Source: Erigeron canadensis
Taxonomy: Eukaryota; Streptophyta; Magnoliopsida; Asterales; Asteraceae
Length of the DNA: 64,000 bases
Direction of reading: 5' to 3'
Assembly (NCBI RefSeq): GCF_010389155.1
Contig: NC_057767.1
Span: 9,531,765-9,595,764 of the forward strand
The translations under genes were made by a program, and so were the position numbers. The notes beneath the pieces were generated by a model. The model was not told the origin of the DNA. It saw only the letters and a list, made by a program, of their open reading frames with translations, and ran no database searches. This document shows, piece by piece, positions 31,835 through 42,800 of the stretch (its first letter is position 1; the number at the start of each line of letters is the position of its first letter).

Positions 31835-34800
31835 ATGAGCAGCAGTATTGATACGAAATCCAAATTTATGCAAGTTTATGAAACTCTTAAATTTGAGCTA
31901 ATTCATGATCCGTCTTTTGAGTTTGATCATGATTCTCGTCAATGGGTTGACCAGGTACGTAACATTTTTTTACATTTCACCTTATATCTACAAACACAAC
32001 GATATGTCGATAGCCAATCCGAGCATGATGGTAATTGGTGAGTCGGGATGTAATAGTCATACCTCTACGAAGTGACAGAGAGACTTATGTCATGTGTTTG
32101 CTCGATTTAGAATAATATGTACTTCTTGAGTTTATTTTAGAATATGAACAAGAAAGGTAGTGTTAAGATTTCAAACCATGTTGTGTTCTTTAAAAAAAAA
32201 AAAAATAATAAAAGAAAATAAAGTGAAATGAAATGAAATGAAAGAAAGGTAATCTTTATTTGCTTTTAGACATATTTCTTTCCTTCCAAAAATGAGATGA
32301 TTAGAAAGGAAATAAAATGATACTGTACTTATTTTGTTTCCATCTCTTCTTTTCTTTTCTTTTACTGTAAAATTTATTATTTACAAAGAGTATATAGTTG
32401 CTATTAGAGATAATGTTGTTGCTAAATCGATCACAAGATAATTGTTAGGAATTTTAGTATGATCTTGTACGTTAGGAGGCACGGAATGCACGCACAATCT
32501 AGTCTTGGACCCAGAAACTAGTGAGGGTCCGTAGCGGTCTTTATGGCAGTGACCAAAAGTTCACATAACGACCGTGGAACTTAGAGACTGTGATGATAAG
32601 CTCACTCTAGTCAGCAGCAACACGTACTCATCATCTGTGACTCGTGATGACTAGTGACTCACTAGCCCATAGCTTCTACATTTTGGGTGTTCTGCTCTTT
32701 TGTTATACAAAATGCAAATTTAGACTCTTTTTGTTATCAGTGTCTCATTTTCTGTCAACATCCAGATCATACTTAGAATTATCCTAAAGTTATATCCGTG
32801 ATACCAAGCATTATAAGGGTCGAATAGTTGATTTTGGAAACTAATTAATCACACGATTCACAAGAAAATTCGGTCAATGGTTTTTTTACCATGTTTGCCC
32901 GAATTTCCAACAATGAATACAACACTTGATGGTCTGTATACCAGATAATTACATTTTGCACTTTTGTTGTTTATATAGTAAAATATGGAGAGGCGTGCAG
33001 GGTCTTGTGTTTGACATCTCTATAGTTTATATACGTCATACATACGTAGACCTGGCACTTTTTCCAGTCACAATCTTTTATTGGCATTAGACCATTTGTA
33101 AAGGTAAGTGAAAGAGGTAGATGAAGGGTAAAGGTGAATGGTCAAGGGGTGTAGGTGATGAGAGAAGGTGAAGGAAGGAAGGTGATTGCGATCACCTAGG
33201 TAAAAAGACAAAATGTGTGGTTCATTTTTATTTATATATATTTTTTCTTGTTTTCTTTTATTTTGATTGGATATAGAGTGAAAGATTGTAGAGTATTGTA
33301 GGGTATAGTGAGATATTAAATTTGAAGGTGAATGATTAAAGAGAAAAAGAGAAGGTGATGGTGAAAAGAAGGTGATGTAGATGTGTCAAATAGTAGGATA
33401 GGTGAAAGAGGTGAATAGTTAAGAATTGTCTTATGAACAATACGAGTAGTTCATCCTTGCATAGTTGTATGTGATCGGCTTAAGAACATGTCGATTAGTC
33501 TTCTTGGCAAAAGTCTAGCAGTCATTAAAAGCCTAATTATGTGTTTCTGTTTATTTTGTGCAGATGCTTGACTACAATGTACCTAGAGGTAAATTAATTA
33601 GTTTCTCCATTTCTATTCAAAAAACATGGTCTTTCGTAATTCTTCTCCTCAGTGTTGCAAAATGCAAATAGGGACCGATGCAGACTCATTTCTGTAATTT
33701 TGTCTTACAAATAAATTTGATGTATGCAGGAAAGCTGAATAGAGGCCTCTCTGTTGTTGACAGCTACAAGTTACTAAAAGGAGAAGAACTGACAGAAGAT
33801 GAACTTTTTCTTGCATGTGCCCTTGGTTGGTGCATTGAATGGGTACTAACAACATAAATGCCGAAATCCATTTGCTTCGATGATAGTCATTAACTGTTCG
33901 TGATGTTTATGCTTGCAGCTTCAAGCGTATTTTCTTGTACTTGATGACATTGTCGATGAGTCCCATACTCGTAGAGGTCAACCCTGTTGGTTCAGATTAC
34001 CTAAGGTATGAATAGCGGGAAATTACATATTCCAGTTGGTGGTTGAGAATGGTGTATGTTAAGTCTCTTAAAATTTCCTCCTAGGTTGGTATGATCGCTA
34101 TAAATGATGGACTTGTTCTTCGCAATCATATTCATAGAATCTTAAAGAAACATTTCCGAGGGAGGCGTTACTATGCGGATCTACTGGACCTCTTCAATGA
34201 GGTATGTTTCTGTTACAAAACATTAGTTTAATCTTTGATTTTGACAAGAACTCTTAACCACTTGGTTTGGCAGGTAGAGTTCCAAACAACTTCTGGAGAG
34301 ATGATAGAATTGATCACTGCACTTGTTGGAGAGAAAGATCTCTCTAAGTATTCTTTGTCAATGTAAGTGGCAATCGTATGGGTGCCCTTTTATACACTCC
34401 ACTCCGTCTATCTAATTATGCTGCATATTCTGAAGTATACAACTTCGTGTTCTGTTTGCAGTCACCGCCGGATTGTTCAGTACAAAGCTGGCTATTATTC
34501 ATTTTACCTTCCAGTGAGTATCCCGTATTGCATACTAAGCATACACTCTCTGTGTTTTTCTTAAATCGATGAATGTTCTACATCCAAAAATGTATGTTCA
34601 TGTTATATGGGTCGCTGATTTTGGACGATGAAATATAGATCATACATTATATTGGACTAACTTCAATTCTTATTCTCCCATCAAGGTTGCGTGTGCACTC
34701 CTTATGTTTGGAGAGAATCTGGATGACCATGTTCAAGCAAAAGACGTGCTTGTCGAAATGGGTACCTATTATCAAGTGCAGGTAATGTGTTCACCGTCAC

Positions 34801-35672
34801 CTCAATCTAGTATTTCCCCAAGCAACTATAGTTTGGTTTTAACTTAAAAATGTCCGATTCGACCGTAGGATGATTATCTTGATTGTTATGGTGCTCCTGA
34901 GATTACTGGCAAGGTTATATTCTACCTATATCACATATCTTGGTCTTTGCTTCTTTAAACACACAACTCGTCACTCATGCTTGGTATGTCCAATGCATTA
35001 TAACAGATTGGAACAGATATTGAAGGCTTCAAGTGTTCATGGTTGGTTGTAAAAGCATTAGAACTTTCCAATGAGGAACAAAAGAAGCTTCTACATGTAT
35101 GTTTTGTTAAAGACTTCATTTTCGCAATTTTAAGTGACTTTGCTTATCCCTTAAACTTATGCATCCAGGAGAACTATGGTAAAAAGGATCCAACTAGCAT
35201 AGTAAAAGTGAAAGAACTTTACCACACTCTTAACCTTCAGGTATCTCGCTGCTAGCTATTTCCTATGTGTTCGACTGTTCGTTGAATTGGCTATTATATT
35301 TTACAGCGCATTTCTAATTATAGTATTTTTATTGCATAAAACCTCCCCAACTCAATCTGCTTGCATAAAACTTGGAAAAATTGTATTAGAGGGGACCTTA
35401 CCTGTCCAAATACTTACCCATCTTTACACCTAACTCAACCTATCCGACCCACCCATTTTGCCACCTCTTGTGTTTTAAATCAGAAGACCGTACAGCTTAT
35501 GGATACATGTTTTTCTGATCCAATTTTGTTGGAAGATATATAGGTTGTGTTTGAAGATTACGAGAAGACAATGCATGAGAAGTTGATCAAATCGATTGAA
35601 GCTCACCCGAGCAAAGCAGTACAAGCTGTGTTAAAGTCTTTCTTGGGAAAGATATATAAGAGGCAAAAGTAG
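31835..35672 (+). CDS. FPS-like: Farnesyl diphosphate synthase-type prenyltransferase, 344 aa, 12 exons
   Basis: Exons: 31835-31954, 33564-33588, 33730-33842, 33919-34005, 34085-34201, 34274-34362, 34462-34513, 34686-34781, 34869-34913, 35007-35096, 35169-35240, 35544-35672; all introns GT-AG and the frame is continuous. FPPS condenses DMAPP with two IPP to C15 farnesyl diphosphate, the branch point to sesquiterpenes and sterols, normally in the cytosol. First Asp-rich motif [16 protein letters not shown] (about residues 93-108), second [11 protein letters not shown] (about 232-242), C-terminal KIYKRQK. Length fits plant FPPS (342-344). Unusual residues: the conserved KT of VQYKTAYYS is KA-GYYS, and INDG...NHIHRIL resembles chrysanthemyl diphosphate synthases as I remember them. 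The enzyme may therefore be a specialised paralogue. Confidence 0.9.
31955..33563 (+). other. FPPS intron 1 (1.6 kb)
   Basis: GTACGT donor and TTTGTGCAG acceptor. It contains a run of GAAATGAAATG repeats near 32225. A purine-rich region of repeated AAGGTGA words lies at 33090-33410, possibly a MITE remnant; its two ends, ACCATTTGTAAAGG and AGAATTGTCTTATG, do not pair well. No other gene is seen. Confidence 0.6.
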
Positions 35673-35758
35673 CTCTTCTGGTTCCATGAGGTTGTGTGTA
35701 TTTATCGCCTTTGTGTTGTGTTAATTAAACAATCGTCCTTTCATCACATTAAATTACT

Positions 35759-35764
35759 AATAAA
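35759..35764 (+). terminator. Poly(A) signal of FPPS-type gene
   Basis: AATAAA 87 bases after the stop codon, in a T-rich 3' region. Confidence 0.5.
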
Positions 35765-36239
35765 TTTTCACTTCTAAAAAAGAACATCACTTGAAACAGC
35801 AAGCAAACGTTGGAATTCAGAAATGTTTACAATAACGAATAAAGTAATTACAACTTTAACACCTAAAATAGTAAACAGAAAAAAGTTGCATCAAGGTTCC
35901 ATGAGCCATTGTTATGTTATGCTGGGTTTGGCCTCGCAAAATGCAAACATACTTGTTATTGTACAAATATTTAAAGTATGATTAGAACTAAGTTATATTA
36001 ATACTAGTGAATTCAAGGAAAAAAATGGTCACGTTTTGTTTATCTGCCTTTCTTGACATGTCTAATATGCTAAAAGGCTACATATATCCATAATGCTACA
36101 CAACTACGTGATGGGAAATTTTGCATATGTCCAATATGCTAAATGGCTACATATATCCATAATGCTAGAAGGCTAACTTCTGGTACACTCCATTGACATC
36201 AATCCATAATGCTAAAAGGAAATTTGTTTGGGAAGATGA

Positions 36240-36665
36240 TTACTCGTATCTTTAGTTTTCTGTATGCATCGTGTAAACCGACATCCCACATATTGCTGAG
36301 AAAGCTCCATAGATGCTTGCATAACCTGGATTTGAACCGAGGAGCAAATACCCTCCAAGAAGGATGACACAACTCTTGAATTGACCTAATACCACGTGTG
36401 ACGTAGCCATGGTTATGCACAAACAAACACGGTTTACCGATTTCACTCATTTTCAAAGGTTTGTATATATGTGAGTTAACTTGAAAAGATCGACTCACCC
36501 AAGAGCTAAAGCTCGAGACCATTGTAGGTGGAACCCCAGAAGAGCTGAAATGAGAATCGCAATATAGTTATTGACATTCCATTTCAAGGATAATGCATCT
36601 GGTGGATCCAACCATGGCATTATAGCTACCAAGAAGAATACATCAACCATGGCATTATACCTATG
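36240..36665 (-). pseudogene. Nucleotide-sugar transporter fragment
   Basis: On the minus strand 36665-36499 encodes AIMPWLDPPDALSLKWNVNN then YIAILISALLGFHLQW, ALALG, ending at a GTGAGT donor. 36420-36252 encodes ATSHVVLGQFKSCVILLGGY then LLLGSNPGYASIYGAFSAIC and GMSVYT. Together they match the last membrane helices of plant Golgi nucleotide-sugar/triose-phosphate-type transporters (UDP-GlcNAc/UDP-GalNAc transporter-like, from memory). No AG acceptor is visible before the second piece, the rest of the gene is absent and an LQWSR replaces the usual LQWSG. It is a dead fragment. Confidence 0.65.
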
Positions 36666-36830
36666 GGTATGTGGGTTACGGGTCGTCTATTGCCAGCCTT
36701 AGACCCTAGTTCATTTGAAGTTTTTTTTGGGGGTAAAAACACTAACTCTATGATTAAAACGATTATGGTTTAAAAGCTAGGCCGGTGATTAGAACATTCA
36801 ATATAAAAATTAAATTATTTATTGTTTTAA

Positions 36831-37690
36831 AATTAAAGTTTACAAAGCTATAAACGTGAAAAACTAGAAGTGTGTAAATATATTTAATGGGCAAATGATT
36901 TTTATACTAACGATTTCATTTTGCATACTACAAACAACTTGTTTTGACAATTATGCCATTAATGATATTTTTTAATCCTTTGATTTATTTACTCTGTAAT
37001 ATTCTATTGCACATAATTGTTTTACCCTACTCCTTTCTCCTTGTTAAAACTAAACTCCGGCGGCAGCGACACTGTACCAGGTATTTTGTATTACAGTTGA
37101 AATGCTTATTTTCATGTTACATTGTTCACCATAATTAATATTAGTTTGATCTCAACATAACAAATGCCCCTTATCATAGTAGTATTGAATAGATGTTTTT
37201 TTTAAAATCTTTTTTGATAATTTTACTCCACTTTTATAGTTTTACATATTGTCTAAGCATATAAAGATTTGTTAATCACTATAATCTGAACGAAAAGTCA
37301 TCTTATGCGATGGTAAAAACTTATTTAGATTACCATTTGTATGTTAATAACATACTGTTTATCTTACTAAACCTGAAAGATGTGTAAGGTAGCTTGAGCT
37401 AGTGGTGATTTCATTTGGTTTTTATACATGTCTGGTCAAGAAGAAAATTATACTTTATAATGCCAGATTCAAAATGATGGTAATATAGCACAACAAAATG
37501 GAAGCTTTCATAAACAAGAAGGATGTAAAAAAGAAAGGTCATAAACTAAGAGGATAAGAAAAGTAAGAGTTGAAAAATTAATAGCAAGGACAAAAAAGTC
37601 ATAACATATAATTTGTAGTATGTGGAGTAAAAACTGTAGTAAAATTATCACCTACCTAATGGTCATCAAGCCCCACATCCGAAATATGTG
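36831..37690. repeat. Partial source of the HMGR 5' flank
   Basis: Two blocks here, TTTACAAAGCTATAAAC (36839-36855) and CATCAAGCCCCACATCCG (37665-37682), recur in the same order directly upstream of the HMGR ATG (39803-39876) with the roughly 780 bases between them missing. No gene is supported inside. Confidence 0.45.
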
Positions 37691-38399
37691 CCAACTATCA
37701 TATATTTCCATTCTTATATATACATATAAAACATGGATAGAGATCTCCTCAACTTATCAGAGTTAAAATTAAAGAAAGTTTTACCATCGTATTAAAATCA
37801 AAGGGCTAAAACTCAAATTTAATAATTAAATCCTGACCATTGTTATTAATCCAATTATCGAAATTTATTCAACTTTATCACTCAAGTTACTAATAATTTG
37901 AGGAGATTAGAACACTAACTATCAATCATTACACCAATCATCCTCTAACCGGCCCCCTCCTTCAAGACATTATTATGTACTCTGTGATTTATACACGTAA
38001 ACACTTTGAAAGTTTCTTTGATCTTACATGGAACATGTTTCACGTTTTTCTTCTTTGTTTATGTTTCTTAGTTATCTTATATGAATATGTGTATAATATA
38101 TTGATAGGGAATGATCATCAAGCAAATTAAGCAACTAAACATTTCAAATTTTACAATACTTACCAACACTCCTGTCTCTCATGAACAAATATTAGATTCA
38201 TCTTTATTTTTTTCTCATCCTACACCATAACTGATGCAAGGTTATACACATATATCTATATAAATTTGTCTACTTTCTTCTTTTCTTTCAGAAGTTATTA
38301 TTATTATTATTATTATATGAACAGAAAGCATAGAACCTGAAAGATGAATCTCACAAGTACATGGAGAAGAGAAAGCATGGACTCAAGGAACTTGAAGTT

Positions 38400-38640
38400 G
38401 TTAAAAACACTCTTTTCGGTTTTTTTAGCCCAACCTGGATTTTCTCGGGTTTTAGCCCGACCTGGACCAACGCCAAAAAACTACTATTTTGGAGGAGCCA
38501 GACACGAACTCTATGGCTGTTGGCCGGGTCGGGTAGAGCCAGGTTTGCACGTGTTGAAAATGTGTTTTGGGTTTCGGGGTGTATATCTCATCCCCGGTAA
38601 GCCTTTAAAGTCCTGCGGACAGGCACTGATTTCCCAGTAG
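38400..38640. other. GC-richer unidentified stretch
   Basis: A patch of about 50% GC with repeated CGGGT/ACCCG words (TTTTCTCGGGTTTTAGCCC, GGCCGGGTCGGGTAGAGCC) is open in two plus frames. This resembles the self-pairing words of hAT-type MITEs rather than a protein. I do not recognise it. Confidence 0.3.
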
Positions 38641-38938
38641 TAAGTATTCACATAATTTTTCTTTACATATATATTCAAACACACATGTATAAATGAGTGT
38701 ATAATTTTTGTCACAAATTTAATAATCTATACGAGTACATTTTAAGTAGATATTTAAAAGGATGGACCATGGACCTCGTATATCTAAGTACAATTAAATT
38801 CTATACTTTGAAAAAGGATAAACTACATCTTTCCATGAAGTTAAGCTCGATTATCACCTTTCATTATGGAACTAAAAATATAGAAAAAAAAAACCTCTAA
38901 ACTTCTTTTTTTATTCTTTTTTGATGTTTGCAATATTT

Positions 38939-39075
38939 ATCCCTGAGACTAACGACGTTAACAATTTACCATCACGTGAGGGGTAAGAAAATCTTTTGAC
39001 ATTCTTTAATTGCAAATGTAATTTACAGTTTTGATCCATCAAGTTGTCAAGTTTTGTATTTATCATCCTTTGGAA
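38939..39075. mobile_element. Degraded MULE inverted-repeat arm
   Basis: Shares CACGTGAGGGG, ATCTTTTGAC and ACAGTTTTGATCCATCAAGT with the long inverted repeats of the MULE at 42472-43406. Only one arm is recognisable. Confidence 0.5.
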
Positions 39076-39147
39076 TAAAAACTAATCTTTTTGTGGCTTA
39101 ACATATTTTTATATAAACTTCTTAATCTTTTTCTTTTACATAGTGTA

Positions 39148-39586
39148 CTAGTTAATTAACCCGGGTTTAACTCGGGACGCTTAATTAAAAATTTAAAACA
39201 AAAAAATATATAGAAATATGTATTTAATTTGTTGTCAATACATTATAACTTGATACGGAGATAACAACATACTTGTAAAGATAAACATTAATACATAAAA
39301 CCATTTAGGGTGATGAAAAACTAAAAAGTAACTATCATAAATCAATGGTAGATATAAAACTAAAGTTAAAGAGTTAAGATATTATCTTTCATATTAATTA
39401 AAAATAATTAAGGTTAAAAAAATAATATGAAAAAAAAAGAAATGACATATTGCCTAATATAAAAAATAGTTTTTAAAATAAAAGAAAATCTATTATGACA
39501 TCATATATTTTTAAAAATAGTTTAGGAAAAAATAGTGGTCTGCCACATAGATAAAAAGTTTCTAGAAACAATCTTTTTTTAAGAGA
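39148..39586 (-). mobile_element. Non-autonomous Helitron H1 upstream of HMGR
   Basis: Read on the minus strand it starts A|TCTCTTAAAAAAAGATTG and ends with the hairpin CCCGAGTTAAACCCGGG, an 8-base spacer TTAATTAA, then CTAG|T. The flanking A and T are the usual Helitron insertion dinucleotide. About 440 bases, no coding capacity. It ends 290 bases upstream of the HMGR ATG. Confidence 0.7.
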
Positions 39587-39796
39587 TTTTCAAAAATAAT
39601 TTGTATCATTATTTCAAAAGTTACTTTTATCATTTCTCAAGAAAAAAAAAATTATATTACGAATTTTCTTTTATGGTTTATTTTCACTTTATGTGTTAAA
39701 ATAACACAAACAACCAATCCCATCCCGTACCGAGTCTCGTCTCGATTTGGCTACTAAAAAGTGGTACGGAATCTCATTTGGGACCAGTGATTGATT

Positions 39797-39876
39797 TAAA
39801 CTTTACAAAAGCTATAAACACGTGAAATGCAAATATATTAATTTGATGTAGTGTGCCATCAAGCCCATCATCCGAA
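39797..39876 (+). promoter_or_regulatory. Immediate 5' flank of truncated HMGR
   Basis: Contains GCTATAAACACGTGAAATGC, with a TATAAA-like core at 39813 and an ACGTG (G-box/ABRE core) at 39820. An in-frame stop lies at 39844, so translation can only begin downstream. The sequence is a shortened copy of 36831-37690, not the membrane-domain coding sequence expected here in a full HMGR gene. Confidence 0.4.
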
Positions 39877-42800
39877 ATGCAAGTGGAGAAGAAGAAGCCA
39901 CCTCCAACCATAGACTACAGCTCAGAGGAGAATGAGGAGATTGTAAAGCAAGTAGTGTCAGGTTCTATCCCTTCCTACGCTCTTGAGTCAAAGCTCGGTG
40001 ACTGCAAGCGTGCGGCTTCCATACGTCGTGAGGCTCTAGAAAGGACCACAGGAAAATCTTTGATTGGAATGCCACTAGACGGGTTTGATTACGAGTCTAT
40101 ACTAGGACAATGTTGTGAGATGCCTGTAGGGTACATACAGATCCCGGTAGGGATTGCAGGGCCGTTGTTGCTGAATGGGGCCAAGTATTTTGTACCCATG
40201 GCAACAACGGAAGGGTGTTTGGTTGCTAGTACTAATAGAGGGTGTAAGGCCATATATATGTCTGGTGGTGCAACATGTATTTTGCTAAAAGATGGGATGA
40301 CTAGAGCTCCAGTTGTGAGGTTCGGTAGTGCTAAGCGTGCTGCGGAGTTTAAGATGTTTTTGGAAGATCCAGATAGCTTTGACACTCTTGCAATGGTCTT
40401 TAACAAGTAAGTGTTAAATGAATGATTTATTTGTTAAGTTTTTGCATTCTTATATAAGGCAAATATATATTACTAGTATTTTCTAGAGATATACTCGCAA
40501 AATACGACAGTAGTGATAGTGACATCAACGATTTAGTTGTGGAGGCGGCAACTGGTTGGGCGGGGTAACGACGACAAATGACGTAAATAATTGTTGTAAA
40601 GGACATTGTAAGTATTTTAAAACTAGTTAATGTATGAGCATAATGGATAATTCCAATATATAAATTACAGTTTTTTCCCCTGATACATCTACCACGATGT
40701 ACAACATATATCTACCAATATACTAAAATAGAATTGTAACATCCTTTAATCGACACGTGGTATAATATTAAAATGACACGTGTCCGTTTAGTCTGCTTAT
40801 TAATAAAAATAAAATTCTATTACAATTAAAATTATATATTTTATTTTATTAATTTTCTAATTCTAATACAATTTAAAGTCCTACCCGATTGATCTTACTA
40901 ATTGAATAATAATCTTTATATTAAATAAAATAAAATTGTTATGACATCACATTTTACAAAAATAATTAATTTGTCACATCCAAATTTTTTTTTAAAATTA
41001 GTTCTTTTTTATTTAATTTATTTATGATGTCAAAAACACATTCCTAATTTTTTCTTGATAAACACATGTCCTTTTAATTTATTTATTTTATTAAATTAAA
41101 CTCTAACTCTTAGCTTATATATAGAAAAACACATTATAACCTTATTTGATTTATTGTTTTCTCATTAATAAAATTGTTTTTTTTTTCTTTCCCAATTCTT
41201 TAACTCCTATTACTTATAATAAGTTAACATGAATACTTCAAAATTTTTGAGTTTACGATTCGAAATCACAAGACTATTTGGAGTCATCCACTATTCTCAC
41301 AATTTCCGATTTTGATATGATTGTAAAAATTTAAGGTAAATCTAACACTCTAACTAAACATATATTATATTTATCATTACTGTTTATTATAATTTATTTC
41401 GATTATTGGTTTATTTTAACTACAATTTATTTAATACTCGGGAATCATGTATATGGCATATTCGAATTTCTTTATGATACAATCTATAAAGCTACCGTAC
41501 ATCGTACGGGTATTAAGACTAGTTATCAATATAAGAAATAGTTTATGAAATAAAAAATACTCCGTAAAAACATATTTAAAAAGGAATTGAGACAACAATG
41601 ATATAAATAAGTAAACAATTTACTAAAAATATAGTTGTAAATTGTTATGACATCACATTTTACAAAAATAACTAATTTGTCACCTCCAAATTTTTTCTTA
41701 AAATTAGTTCTTTTTATTCAATTTATTTATGATGTCAAAAACACATTCCTAATTAAAGTTTATTTCATTTTTTTTATTTTGTTATTTTTGATGTCTTTTT
41801 ATTTATTTATTTTATTTTGAAAAATCTAATATTTTATATATGAGACTTTTATATTTTCATCATATAAGTAATTTTATGATAACATAATTTTAAATTTTTG
41901 GCATATTATACATGTTAATAAACTAATTAAATTTATTTGAAACATAAAATATAGTATTACGAGGTTATAAGTACCGCTGGACTGTCACAACTTAAATATC
42001 AAATATATGTTTTTACAAAACTTTTATTACTATTCCCGGGTTAAACCCGGGATACTTAGCTAATTTTTAAAATAATATAAAATATATCTAATAAATAAAA
42101 AAAAGAATATTTTATTAACTTACTTATTGTAAACAAGCCGTAATTTAAATATGCATATGGACATATCTTATTTAAATATATTATTATAATATTAAATTAT
42201 TTAAACTAATAAGTTATTTACATCTTTAATTAAAATCCTAAATTTAATACAAATTATCATCTTATGAAAATTCCTAATTCCACAATGTCGATGCTCACCT
42301 CCTGTTACCTATTTACATAATACCTAATAATGAAGCTATTTATCGAAAGTCTAATTTCGAGTTTTCTTTTTTTTTTTAATCTTTTAAATTGGAAAATTTA
42401 TGTATTTTAGTTACTTCACTAGATTTTAGACCCGTGTCCGACACTGAACACGGGGTTTATGATATTATCAAGAGAAAATTACATTTTTGGTACCTCAACT
42501 TGACAACTTTTGCACTTTTAGTCTCCAACTCGAAAAATTGCAGCTTTCATACCTAAAGTTTTGTGTTTTTTTTCAGTTTTGGTACCACGTTTATACGACG
42601 TTAAATTTTGCCGTTAACGCCCTCACGTGACAAACATGTGAGGGGCAATTTAATCTTTTGACCCCTTTTTTTCCTAAGAAAATCACAGTTTTGATACATC
42701 AAGTTGTCAATTTTTTCATTTTTGGTACCTCAAGTAGATAACATATTTTTATTACACTCTCTAATTTTCATCTTAAACATTAGCATTTATCAAATAACAC

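Noticed and set aside
31835..35672. Calling the gene chrysanthemyl diphosphate synthase
   Set aside because: The second Asp-rich motif is DDYLD as in FPPS and no clear plastid transit peptide is encoded, so FPPS-type is the safer name.
36944..37138. Hydrophobic 64-residue frame as the missing HMGR membrane exon
   Set aside because: Composition is simple AT-derived Leu/Ile/Phe; it lacks the conserved plant HMGR helix and linker words and has no splice link to 39877.
38344..38714. Overlapping plus- and minus-strand frames with repeated Pro-Gly words
   Set aside because: Frames are open on both strands because of GGGT/ACCC-rich repeat words; no protein family fits.
39853..39876. GTG at 39853 as HMGR start
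   Set aside because: Eukaryotic translation rarely uses GTG; the first in-frame ATG is 39877, 24 bases downstream.
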